From: Isosphaeraceae bacterium EP7
GTDB lineage: Bacteria > Planctomycetota > Planctomycetia > Isosphaerales > Isosphaeraceae
Assembly: GCA_038400315.1 (NCBI GenBank)
Contig: CP151667.1
Coordinates: 5,963,174 to 6,027,173 of the forward strand
Direction: 5' to 3'
Length of the DNA stretch: 64,000 nucleotides
Positions within the stretch are counted from its first letter, which is position 1. Each line of letters begins with the position of its first letter. The notes below the pieces were generated by a model. The model was not told the DNA's origin. It made no database searches and saw nothing but the letters and a program-made list of their open reading frames with translations. The position numbers were made by a program, and so were the translations under genes. Below, piece after piece: positions 25,572-33,728 of the stretch.

Positions 25572-26297
25572 ATGCCCACCCCTCCCCTCGAAGTGTACTT
25601 GCTCGGCCTGGTCGATTTCGACGACGCCCAACAGCTCCAGCGACGCCTTGCCTATGACCTCGGCGAGGCCGGCGGAGGGGCCCTGATCCTCTGCGAGCAC
25701 ACGCCGACGGTCAGCATCGGCCGCGCGGGCAGCCGCGGGCACCTGAGGGTCGACCCCAAGCAACTGCAAGCGTCGGGCATCGCCGTGCGATGGGTCAACC
25801 GCGGCGGTGGCTGCGTCCTCCACCTTCCGGGGCAGATCACCGGCTACTTCGTCTATCCGATGGCCCGCGCCGGCCTCGACGTTGGGTCGTACGTCGGGCA
25901 TCTGGAGCGGGCGATCGTCGCGACGCTCGCGGAGTTCAATCTGGCAGGCAGCCCCAGGCCCGAGGCGCCCGGGATCTTCCTGGGTCACTCACGGGTGGCT
26001 TCGATCGGCGTGGCCGTCAGCCGCTGGATTGCCTATCATGGATTTACGCTGAACGTGGGGGCGTATCTCGAGCCATTCGACGCGATCCTGGACGAGCCGG
26101 GGTGGGACGGATACTCCCTGCGGCAGACGTCGATCGAGTCGAGGCGGCAACGCCCGGCGCCCATGGCCCAGGTGCGAGAGTCCCTGATCCGCCAGGTCGA
26201 GACGTCCTTCGGCCTGGAGCGGCACCACCTGTACACCCACCATCCCCTGGTCCGCCGCAAGGTGGCATCGCATGTCTATGCCCAGAGCGCGGGTTGA
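25572..26297 (+). CDS. lipB: LipB-family octanoyltransferase homologue lacking catalytic Cys and Lys
   Basis: A 241-residue protein of the LipB family, which moves octanoyl groups from acyl carrier protein to lipoyl domains. The substrate-binding signature NRGGGCVLHLPGQITGYFVYPM-like segment is intact at 76-97 (with H84 in the LHLPGQ motif), and YHGFTLNV at 155-162 matches HGLALNV. However, the catalytic Lys of the K-x-A-S-I-G motif is Arg (R141 in HSRVASIG), and the catalytic Cys of I-x-P-C-G is gone: the segment reads ILDEPGWDG (172-180). The sequence was checked codon by codon. It overlaps lipA by 26 bases. Either this protein uses another mechanism, or octanoyl transfer is done by a different enzyme and LipB has become a binding protein. 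Confidence 0.85.
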   Translation: MPTPPLEVYLLGLVDFDDAQQLQRRLAYDLGEAGGGALILCEHTPTVSIGRAGSRGHLRVDPKQLQASGIAVRWVNRGGGCVLHLPGQITGYFVYPMARAGLDVGSYVGHLERAIVATLAEFNLAGSPRPEAPGIFLGHSRVASIGVAVSRWIAYHGFTLNVGAYLEPFDAILDEPGWDGYSLRQTSIESRRQRPAPMAQVRESLIRQVETSFGLERHHLYTHHPLVRRKVASHVYAQSAG

Positions 26298-27285
26298 CGC
26301 CCTCCCCATCCTGCCGATCGTGACCCCGGACGCACCGGCCGCAGCCGGCTGCGGGTCGGGCGGGCCGATCGCGGCGCAAGCCCCGGCCTTGACGGTGATC
26401 GACGCCCCGGCCGAGGCCCCTCGCAGGCGGCTCCCTTCGTGGCTGAAGCGGCCGATCCCCGAGTCGGGCGGCACCTACTTCACCAAGGATCTGGTCGGCG
26501 AGCTGGGCCTCGAGACGATCTGCGAGAGCGCCAAGTGCCCGAACCGTTCGGAGTGCTGGACCCGCCGCACGGCCACCTTCATGATTCTGGGCGAGACCTG
26601 CACCCGCCCCTGCGGCTTCTGCGCCGTGAAGCGAGGCCACCCCGAGGCGGTGGCCATCGACGAGCCCGCCCGCCTGGCCGAGGCCTGCGCCCGGCTTGGC
26701 CTCAAGCACGTCGTGATCACCAGCGTGACCCGCGATGACCTGCCCGACGGAGGAGCTGACCACTTCAGGCAGTGCGTCGAGGCCGTCCGCGCCCGCACGG
26801 GCGCCACGATCGAGGTCCTCACCCCCGACTTCGATGGCGACGAGCGGGCGATCGAGATCGTCCTCCAGGCTCGCCCAGAGGTCTTCAACCACAACCTGGA
26901 GACCGTCCCGAGGCTCCAGCAGTACGTCCGCCGCAAGAGCCAGTACGCCGTCAGCATGAAGGTGCTGGAGCACGCCAAGCGGATCGGCGGGCCCTTTGGC
27001 GTGCGGACCAAGAGCGGCCTGATGCTCGGCCTGGGCGAGACGACCGAAGAAGTCCTGGAGACGATGGCCGACCTGCGGGCCATCGACTGCGACTTCCTCA
27101 CGATCGGCCAGTATCTCCAGCCCTCGCTGAAGCATCTGCCGGTCGACCGCTACCTCCACCCCGACGAGTTCGACGAGCTTGGCCGCCTGGCCCGCGCGAT
27201 GGGCTTCGCCGAGGTTGCCAGCGGCCCGTTCGTCCGCTCCAGCTATCACGCCGACGAGATGGCCGCCTCAGCCCACACTCATTGA
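26272..27285 (+). CDS. lipA: lipoyl synthase
   Basis: A 337-residue radical SAM enzyme that inserts two sulfur atoms into octanoylated lipoyl domains. The auxiliary cluster Cys are C84, C89 and C95 (CESAKCPNRSEC); the radical SAM motif C110-x3-C114-x2-C117 reads CTRPCGFC; the C-terminal RSSYHA contains the Ser ligand. The first 50 residues are an Ala/Pro-rich extension. The gene starts inside lipB (26-base overlap), so the two are translationally coupled; an in-frame ATG at 26278 is an alternative. Confidence 0.96.
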   Translation: MSMPRARVDALPILPIVTPDAPAAAGCGSGGPIAAQAPALTVIDAPAEAPRRRLPSWLKRPIPESGGTYFTKDLVGELGLETICESAKCPNRSECWTRRTATFMILGETCTRPCGFCAVKRGHPEAVAIDEPARLAEACARLGLKHVVITSVTRDDLPDGGADHFRQCVEAVRARTGATIEVLTPDFDGDERAIEIVLQARPEVFNHNLETVPRLQQYVRRKSQYAVSMKVLEHAKRIGGPFGVRTKSGLMLGLGETTEEVLETMADLRAIDCDFLTIGQYLQPSLKHLPVDRYLHPDEFDELGRLARAMGFAEVASGPFVRSSYHADEMAASAHTH

Positions 27286-27339
27286 TGAGCGGACGCCACG
27301 GCGTTGCGTGGGTCCTGGCGTCTTCTCGCCCGGAATCGC

Positions 27340-27345
27340 TAGAAT
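27340..27345 (+). promoter_or_regulatory. possible -10 box upstream of leuC
   Basis: TAGAAT, 100 bases before the leuC start; the matching -35 (near 27315-27322) is poor. Confidence 0.25.
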
Positions 27346-27444
27346 GAAGGACGAACCGCGAGGCCGGGAGGTCTGTCCCTCCTCCCGGGGTTCGACCAGG
27401 ATCGTCCGATGTTGCCCTGGACGGAGTTGCGCAGGAGATCGTCC

Positions 27445-28848
27445 GTGCCCGAGACGCTGTTCCAGAAGGTGTGGAATCGTCACGTCGTCAAGGCCACCGA
27501 CGAGGCGACGCTGCTTTATATCGATCGGCACCTGATCCACGAAGTGACCAGCCCGCAGGCCTTCGACGGCCTCAGGCTCGCCAATCGCAAGGTGCGCCGG
27601 CCCGACCTGACGTTCGCCACGCTCGACCATAATGTGCCGACCGAAGATCAGCTCAATATTCGCGAGCCCAACTCACGCAAGCAGGTCGAGGCGCTGCGGA
27701 GTAACGCACGCGAGTTCGGCCTGACCCTGTATGACATGGGCAGCGGCCGGCAGGGGATCGTCCACGTCATCGGCCCCGAGCTGGGCCTGACCCTTCCCGG
27801 CACCACGATCGTCTGCGGCGACAGCCACACCAGCACCCATGGCGCCTTCGGCGCGCTGGCCTTCGGCATTGGCACCAGCGAGGTCGAGCACGTCCTGGCC
27901 ACCCAGACCCTCTGGCAGGGGCGTCGGCCCAAGTCACTGGGCGTCGAGGTGACCGGCAAGCTCCCCGCGAGCCTCGAGCCCAAGGATATCATCCTGGCGA
28001 TCATCCGGGCGATCGGCACCGGCGGCGCAACCGGGCACGTCATCGAGTATTACGGGCCGGCCATCACGGCGCTGTCGATGGAAGGCCGCCTGACGATCTG
28101 CAACATGTCGATCGAGGCGGGTGCCCGCGCGGGCATGATCGCCCCCGACGAGACGACCCTCGACTACATCACCAAGGGCGACCGGCCATTCTCCCCCAAA
28201 GGCCGTGATCTCGACATCGCGCTGGCCGACTGGAAGTCCCTGACGACCGACGACCCCGAGGCGTTCGACCGCCATATCACGCTCGACGCCTCGACGCTCG
28301 TCCCGCAGGTCACCTGGGGGACTAATCCGGCGATGACCGTCGACGTGACCGGCAATGTTCCCGACCCCTCCGAGGTGCCCTTCTCCAGTCGAGAAGACGC
28401 CGAGCGGGCGCTCGCTTACATGGGCCTGAAGGCCGGCACGCCGATCCGCGATATTCCGGTCGACGTCGTCTTCATCGGCTCGTGCACCAACGGCCGGATC
28501 GAGGACCTTCGCGTTGCCGCCAACGTCTTCCGCGGCCGCAAGGTCGCCGAGAGCGTGCGGGCCCTGATCGTCCCCGGCAGCGAGCAGGTCCGCAGCCAGG
28601 CCGAGGCCGAGGGGCTCGATCGAATCTTCATCGATGCCGGAGCCGAGTGGCGTCAGGCCGGTTGCAGCATGTGCCTGGCGATGAACCCGGACAAGCTCAC
28701 CGATGGTCAGCGTTCGGCCAGCACCAGCAATCGCAACTTCGAAGGCCGCCAGGGCCCCGGGGGCCGGACCCACCTGGTCAGCCCCGCGATGGCCGCCGCC
28801 GCCGCGGTCGCCGGAAAGTTCGTCGACGTCCGCACGCTGCTCAACTGA
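27445..28848 (+). CDS. leuC: 3-isopropylmalate dehydratase large subunit
   Basis: A 467-residue subunit of the leucine-pathway isomerase that converts 2-isopropylmalate to 3-isopropylmalate. The [4Fe-4S] ligands lie in [14 protein letters not shown] and [35 protein letters not shown] is the aconitase-family substrate block. I chose a GTG start at 27445 because AGGAGA sits six bases upstream and the protein then begins [12 protein letters not shown], the family start; an ATG at 27409 would add twelve unrelated residues. leuD follows after 110 bp. Confidence 0.96.
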   Translation: MPETLFQKVWNRHVVKATDEATLLYIDRHLIHEVTSPQAFDGLRLANRKVRRPDLTFATLDHNVPTEDQLNIREPNSRKQVEALRSNAREFGLTLYDMGSGRQGIVHVIGPELGLTLPGTTIVCGDSHTSTHGAFGALAFGIGTSEVEHVLATQTLWQGRRPKSLGVEVTGKLPASLEPKDIILAIIRAIGTGGATGHVIEYYGPAITALSMEGRLTICNMSIEAGARAGMIAPDETTLDYITKGDRPFSPKGRDLDIALADWKSLTTDDPEAFDRHITLDASTLVPQVTWGTNPAMTVDVTGNVPDPSEVPFSSREDAERALAYMGLKAGTPIRDIPVDVVFIGSCTNGRIEDLRVAANVFRGRKVAESVRALIVPGSEQVRSQAEAEGLDRIFIDAGAEWRQAGCSMCLAMNPDKLTDGQRSASTSNRNFEGRQGPGGRTHLVSPAMAAAAAVAGKFVDVRTLLN

Positions 28849-28958
28849 GTCCATCCAAAACACCGAGTCCAGGCAGCCGGCCGCGCCCCTGCTCCAGTGG
28901 CCGGGCCGGGCCGGCCGCCTGCCTTCGCGCCGAAACTCCACACCCGAGATTCCCGCCC

Positions 28959-29627
28959 ATGGAACCGTTCACCCAGCACCGCGGCCGGGTCGCCGTCCTC
29001 GACTGGTCCGACGTGAACACCGACCTGATCATCCCGGCCCGCTACCTCAAGCGGATCGAGCGGATTGGCTACGGCCCCCTGCTCTTCGCCGACAAGAAGT
29101 ACTGCCCCGGCGAGTCTCCGCAGATCGACGACCCGGGCGTGCACGGCGCGCTCGACCCAAGCTTCCCGCTGAACAAGCCAGAGCTTGCAGGCGCCACGGT
29201 GCTCGTCGCCGGCCGCAACTTCGGCTGCGGATCGAGCCGCGAGCACGCCGTCTGGGCCGTCGCCCAGGCCGGCTTCCGCGCCGTCATCGCCCCCGGTAAG
29301 GACGAAGGCTTCGCCGACATCTTCGAGGGCAACGCCCGCAATAACGGGCTGCTCCCCATCGAGCTGGACGACGCCGAGTGGAAGACCATCGCCGACGCCG
29401 GCCAGAAGCCGGGCGGGGCCGAGGTCACCATCGACCTGAACAAGAAGACGGTCACGCTCCACGCCGAAGGCGTCGGGCCGACCGAGTTCGCCTTCGACAT
29501 CCCCGAGTCGGACCGTCAACGGATCTTGCAGGGCCTCGACTTCATCGCCGAGACCTTGCAGTATGACTCGGCCATCGCGGCCCAGGAACAGGGAATGCCC
29601 GCCTGGATCACCCCGAAGACGGGCTGA
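28959..29627 (+). CDS. leuD: 3-isopropylmalate dehydratase small subunit
   Basis: A 222-residue partner of LeuC. The swivel-domain signature is clear: DVNTDLIIPARYLKRI near 19-34, GRNFGCGSSREHAVWA near 87-102, and the later IFEGNARNNGLLPIEL. Length matches the family. The 110-bp gap after leuC is GC-rich with no gene; the two subunits are probably made from one transcript. Confidence 0.96.
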   Translation: MEPFTQHRGRVAVLDWSDVNTDLIIPARYLKRIERIGYGPLLFADKKYCPGESPQIDDPGVHGALDPSFPLNKPELAGATVLVAGRNFGCGSSREHAVWAVAQAGFRAVIAPGKDEGFADIFEGNARNNGLLPIELDDAEWKTIADAGQKPGGAEVTIDLNKKTVTLHAEGVGPTEFAFDIPESDRQRILQGLDFIAETLQYDSAIAAQEQGMPAWITPKTG

Positions 29628-29646
29628 AATCGTCTGAATGAAGCAG

Positions 29647-29717
29647 TTACCCGGCCAGGATTCGAACCTGGAAAAGCAGTACCAAAAACTGCTGTGTTAC
29701 CGTTACACCACCGGGTA
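29647..29717 (-). tRNA. tRNA-Gln (anticodon UUG)
   Basis: On the minus strand the cloverleaf reads: acceptor TACCCGG/CCGGGTA, D-stem GTGT/ACAC, anticodon stem GCAGT/ACTGC with loop TTTTGGT giving anticodon TTG, and T-arm CCAGG-TTCGAAT-CCTGG. The 3' CCA is not encoded. It sits alone between leuD and moaD with no sign of an integrated element beside it. Confidence 0.95.
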
Positions 29718-29794
29718 ATGGAGAACTGACCCTGCCCTCGCATTCTAACGAGGGCAATGCCCGACGAAAAGACGATTCAGGTCGCGGGGAGAGA

Positions 29795-30079
29795 ATGGTG
29801 CGAGTGACGTTGCAACTCTTCGCCCTGGCTCGCCAGCGGGCCGGCCGAGATCGGGTCGAGCTGGACCTGCCCGACCCCGCGACCGTGGCCGACCTCAAGG
29901 CGGGACTCGCGCGTGCCGTGCCCGAACTCGCAGCCCTGATCGGATCAATGCGGTTCGCCGTCGACGAGGAATACGCCGACGACCTGACGACGGTCCTCGC
30001 AGGCTCCTCGCTCGCGGCGATCCCGCCCGTGAGCGGGGGAGCCACGGCGGAAGACTCGGCGACCGAGGTCCCCCGATGA
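29795..30079 (+). CDS. moaD: MoaD-type molybdopterin synthase sulfur carrier with C-terminal tail
   Basis: A 94-residue ubiquitin-fold protein. MoaD normally ends in Gly-Gly, which is activated by MoeB/ThiF-type enzymes and carries the sulfur used to make molybdopterin. The family end IPPVSGG is present, with Gly81-Gly82, but twelve more residues (ATAEDSATEVPR) follow before the stop. The stop TGA overlaps the moaE ATG (ATGA), which supports the reading. Either the tail is removed to expose Gly-Gly, or the protein does not work as a classic carrier. The N-terminal VRVTLQLFALARQRAG is typical. Confidence 0.88.
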   Translation: MVRVTLQLFALARQRAGRDRVELDLPDPATVADLKAGLARAVPELAALIGSMRFAVDEEYADDLTTVLAGSSLAAIPPVSGGATAEDSATEVPR

Positions 30080-30519
30080 TCGAGATTTGCGAAGGCCCCA
30101 TCGACCATGCCGCGCTGACCGACCGCGTCCGCTCGAACGACGCAGGGGCCGTCTGCACATTCCTTGGGACCGTCCGGGAGATGACCGGCGATCGGCGTAC
30201 GTCGAGGCTCGACTACGAAGCCTATCCCGCGATGGCCGCCAAGACTCTGCAAGCGCTCGAGGACGAGGCCCGAAGCCGCTGGCCGATTCTCGACGTGGCA
30301 TTGGTGCATCGCATCGGGCGGATGGAACTGGGCGAGATCAGCGTCGTCGTTGCGGTGAGCTGCCCGCACCGGATTCAGGCCTTCGAAGCCTGCCGCTGGC
30401 TGATCGACACGCTCAAGGAGCGGGTGCCGATCTGGAAGAAAGAGACCTGGGCCGACGGATCCGAAGAATGGGTCCATCCGGGTTTGCCCACGCAGACAAC
30501 CGAGCCCCCCGCCGCTTGA
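30076..30519 (+). CDS. moaE: molybdopterin synthase catalytic subunit
   Basis: A 147-residue enzyme that converts precursor Z to molybdopterin with MoaD. Family signatures: GAVCTFLGTVRE near 24-35, LDYEAYPAMA, HRIGRMELGEISVVVAVSCPHR near 84-105, and the active-site Lys region LKERVPIWKKETW. It overlaps moaD by four bases. No other moa, mog or moe gene lies in the window. Confidence 0.95.
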   Translation: MIEICEGPIDHAALTDRVRSNDAGAVCTFLGTVREMTGDRRTSRLDYEAYPAMAAKTLQALEDEARSRWPILDVALVHRIGRMELGEISVVVAVSCPHRIQAFEACRWLIDTLKERVPIWKKETWADGSEEWVHPGLPTQTTEPPAA

Positions 30520-30544
30520 TGGGGCAGTTTGGCACGCGTACGAT
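30516..30544 (+). promoter_or_regulatory. candidate promoter of the DUF1549/DUF1501 pair
   Basis: TTGATG (30516-30521, overlapping the moaE stop codon), 17 bases, TACGAT (30539-30544). It would give a leader of about 65 bases. Confidence 0.45.
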
Positions 30545-30615
30545 GTTGGAGGATTCTTCAACGACATCGGGGCCCGGCTTCCGAGCCTCCGCTGCCCCCG
30601 TCCGGAGCGGCCTTC

Positions 30616-33600
30616 ATGATGCGTCTGGCCTGCCTGGCCGCAATTCTGGCCTTTCTCTCGGCTTCGACCTCATTTGGCGGGGAACCCGCGACGGACGCGT
30701 CGGCCCTGGCATTCTTCGAGTCGAAGGTCCGGCCGATCCTCGTCGAGCGTTGCCTGAGCTGCCATTCCGCGGCCGAAGGCAAGAAGGTCCGCGGCGGGCT
30801 GCGGCTCGACACCAAGGAAGGCTGGACGACCGGCGGCGACAACGGCCCCGCGGCCGTGCCGGGCAATCCCGACGAGAGCCTGATCGTCCAGGCCATCAAA
30901 TACGGCGACCCAGACCTCCGGATGCCGCCCAAGGGGAAGCTCCCCGAGGCCGAGATTCAGGTCCTGAACGACTGGATCCGTCAGGGGGCCATCGATCCGC
31001 GGACCGGTGCGACGGCGACCGCCAAGAAGGCCGGGATTGACCTGACAGCCGGACGCAGGCATTGGGCGTTCCAGCCGCTCGTCCGTGGTGAGCGACCCGA
31101 GGTGCGCGACCTCGCCTGGTGCCGGACTCCCATTGACCGCTTCATCGCGGCGAAGCTCGACGCGGCGGGGCTGACCCCGTCCCCCGAAGTCGACCGCCGT
31201 CGCCTGATCCGCCGGGCCACATTCGACCTGACCGGCCTGCCTCCCACCCCCGACGAGATCGCCGCCTTCCTCGCCGATGCCCGGCCCGATGCCTATGACC
31301 ATCTCATCGATCGCCTGCTGGAGAGCCCGCGTTATGGCGAGCGCTGGGCGCGGCACTGGCTTGACCTGGCCCGATATGCCGAGAGCCACGGCTTCGAGCA
31401 CGACTACGACCGACCTACCGCTTACACGTACCGCGACTTCCTGATCGAAGCCCTCAACGCCGACCTGCCCTATGACACGTTCGTGCGCTGGCAACTGGCC
31501 GGCGACGAGCTTGCCCCCGAGAGCAACCTGGCGCTCAAGGCCACCGGTTTCCTGGCGGCCGGGACGCACAGCACGCAGATCACGGCCAATCAGGTGGAGA
31601 AGGAACGGTACGACGAGCTCGATGACATGCTGGGAACGACCAGCACGGCATTCCTGGGCCTGACCGTCGGCTGTGCTCGCTGCCACGACCACAAATACGA
31701 CCCGATCCCGACGGCCGACTACTACCGGATGCTGTCCACCTTCACCACCACGGTGCGCAGCGAGGTCGAACTGAACGTCGACCCCAAAGGGTTCGCCCTG
31801 GCCAAACTGGCGCACGACGCCGAGCACGCCAGCCACGTCGCCAAACGACATACCTTCGAAGCCGAGACGCTCCCTGCTCGGCTGGCCGCCTGGGAATTGA
31901 GCCGCAAGCAGGCCAGGTCCGACGGGCCGGCCTGGGTCGCGCTCGACCCAGTCCAGATGAAGGCGGACGGAGGCGCGTCGTTCAGCAAGCTGGAAGACGG
32001 GTCGATCCGCGTCGCGGGGAACAACCCTGAGTTCGACGTCTACACTGTGAGCGCCGCCTGCGACCTGCCCAACGTCACCGGGGTCCGCCTGGAAGCCCTG
32101 GCGGATGCTGCCCTGGTGCGTGGCGGCCCCGGCCGTGCGGACAACGGGAACTTCGCGCTCACCGACCTGAAGGTGGTTTCGGGCCCTCGCTACGGCATCG
32201 GGCCGATGTCGGACCTGACCCTCGTGAATCCCAAGGCGACGTTCGAGCAGGCGGGTCTTCCGGTCTCGGGCGTGGTGGATGCTGACCTCAAGTCGGCCTG
32301 GGCCGTCGACCCTCAGTTTGGCCAGGACCAGGTCGCCGTCTTCGAGACGGCCGCCGACGTCCCCATCGACAGCGCCTGCATTCTCACGTTCCGCCTCTCC
32401 TTCAAGAACAACGCCCGCCACGGCCTCGGTCGTTTCCGGCTGGCCGCCACCGCCTCGCCCCGCCCCATCGCGCTGAACGATGACGGCGTCCCGCCCGCCC
32501 TGAAGCCAATCCTCGCCCTCGCACCCGCCGATCGTTCCGAAGCCCAGAGCCGGCAACTCCTCGACTGGTTCCGGACGATCGACGCGGAATGGCGGGCCCT
32601 CGACGCGTCGGTCGCCGAGCATGCCAGGTCGGCCCCTCAGATGCGGGGGTCGAAGGCGCTCATCTCGACGGAGGGGCGGCCAGCCGTCCGGCTACACACG
32701 CAAGGGGGCGACTTCCTGGAGAAGACGCACTACTTGAAGCGTGGCGACGTCAATCAGAAGCAAGGTGAGGCTCCCCCGGGGTTCTTGCAGGTCCTGGAGA
32801 ATGCGTCGGAAGGCGAGGCCCGATGGACGACCGCCCCGCCGCCGGGCTGGCACACGTCCTATCGCCGTGCCGCCTTGGCCCGCTGGATGACCGACCTCGA
32901 CGCCGGGGCCGGGGCGCTTGCGGCGAGGGTGGCGGTCAACCGGCTCTGGCACCATCATCTGGGCCGCGGGATCGTGGCGACGCCCAGCGACTTCGGCAAC
33001 CAGGGGGAACCGCCCACCCATCCCGAACTGCTCGACTGGCTCGCCTCCGAGCTGGTGCGCGGCGGCTGGAAGCTCAAGCCGCTGCACAAGCTGATCATGA
33101 CCAGCGCCGTCTACATGCAGGGGACGACCTTCGACCCAGCGAAGGCCGCCATCGACCCCGAGGATCGCCTGTTGTGGCGGCGGACCCGCAAGCGGCTCGA
33201 AGCCGAGGCGGTGCGCGACAGCCTCCTGTTCGTGGCGGGCCAGCTCGACGGCCGGATGTACGGGCCGGGCTCGCTGGATGAGCGGATGAAGCGCCGGAGC
33301 GTCTATTTCGCCGTGAAGCGGAGCAAGCTGATCCCGATGATGAGCCTGTTCGACGCCCCCGACGCCCTCCAGCCGATCCCCGCGCGGTCGTCGACGACCA
33401 TCGCGCCGCAGTCGCTCTTCCTGATGAACAGCCCCCTGGTCCGTGACTGGGCCGAGGCCTTCGCCGGCCGCCTGGAAGCGAAGCCCGATGGGCGGATCGA
33501 CGCCGCCTATGCCATCGCCGTCGGTCGCCCCCCCACTCCGGACGAGGCGTCCAGGGCCGTCGAATTCCTGGCCGGGCAGGCCGAGTCGTACAGGCTCGAC

Positions 33601-33684
33601 GGCCAGGCCGACGCCGATCACCGTGCCCTGGGAGACTTCTGCCAGGTCTTGATGGGCCTGAACGAATTCTTGTACGCCGACTGA
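30616..33684 (+). CDS. planctomycete cytochrome c / DUF1549 / DUF1553 secreted protein
   Basis: A 1022-residue exported protein typical of planctomycetes. Signal peptide at about 1-21; PSCyt1-type heme c domain with CLSCH at 46-50; DUF1549 at about 165-375, ending at the family motif CARCHDHKYDPIPTADYY; a beta-rich insert with FALTDLKV (about 440-640); and DUF1553 in the C-terminal part, with AVNRLWHHHLGRGIV and GDFGNQGEPPTHPELLDWLA-like segments. These proteins are almost always followed by a DUF1501 gene, as here. They are thought to act on external polymers or in periplasmic electron transfer, but the activity is not established. Start: double ATG at 30616/30619. Confidence 0.93.
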   Translation: MMRLACLAAILAFLSASTSFGGEPATDASALAFFESKVRPILVERCLSCHSAAEGKKVRGGLRLDTKEGWTTGGDNGPAAVPGNPDESLIVQAIKYGDPDLRMPPKGKLPEAEIQVLNDWIRQGAIDPRTGATATAKKAGIDLTAGRRHWAFQPLVRGERPEVRDLAWCRTPIDRFIAAKLDAAGLTPSPEVDRRRLIRRATFDLTGLPPTPDEIAAFLADARPDAYDHLIDRLLESPRYGERWARHWLDLARYAESHGFEHDYDRPTAYTYRDFLIEALNADLPYDTFVRWQLAGDELAPESNLALKATGFLAAGTHSTQITANQVEKERYDELDDMLGTTSTAFLGLTVGCARCHDHKYDPIPTADYYRMLSTFTTTVRSEVELNVDPKGFALAKLAHDAEHASHVAKRHTFEAETLPARLAAWELSRKQARSDGPAWVALDPVQMKADGGASFSKLEDGSIRVAGNNPEFDVYTVSAACDLPNVTGVRLEALADAALVRGGPGRADNGNFALTDLKVVSGPRYGIGPMSDLTLVNPKATFEQAGLPVSGVVDADLKSAWAVDPQFGQDQVAVFETAADVPIDSACILTFRLSFKNNARHGLGRFRLAATASPRPIALNDDGVPPALKPILALAPADRSEAQSRQLLDWFRTIDAEWRALDASVAEHARSAPQMRGSKALISTEGRPAVRLHTQGGDFLEKTHYLKRGDVNQKQGEAPPGFLQVLENASEGEARWTTAPPPGWHTSYRRAALARWMTDLDAGAGALAARVAVNRLWHHHLGRGIVATPSDFGNQGEPPTHPELLDWLASELVRGGWKLKPLHKLIMTSAVYMQGTTFDPAKAAIDPEDRLLWRRTRKRLEAEAVRDSLLFVAGQLDGRMYGPGSLDERMKRRSVYFAVKRSKLIPMMSLFDAPDALQPIPARSSTTIAPQSLFLMNSPLVRDWAEAFAGRLEAKPDGRIDAAYAIAVGRPPTPDEASRAVEFLAGQAESYRLDGQADADHRALGDFCQVLMGLNEFLYAD

Positions 33685-33728
33685 TCCAGACTTCGACGGC
33701 CGATCACGCCCCAACGAGGCCGATTCCA

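Noticed and set aside
27409-27444. ATG start of leuC at 27409
   Set aside because: Adds twelve non-conserved residues; GTG 27445 has a well-placed AGGAGA.
29647-29717. tRNA-Gln as an integration site
   Set aside because: No integrase, direct repeat or atypical block lies on either side.
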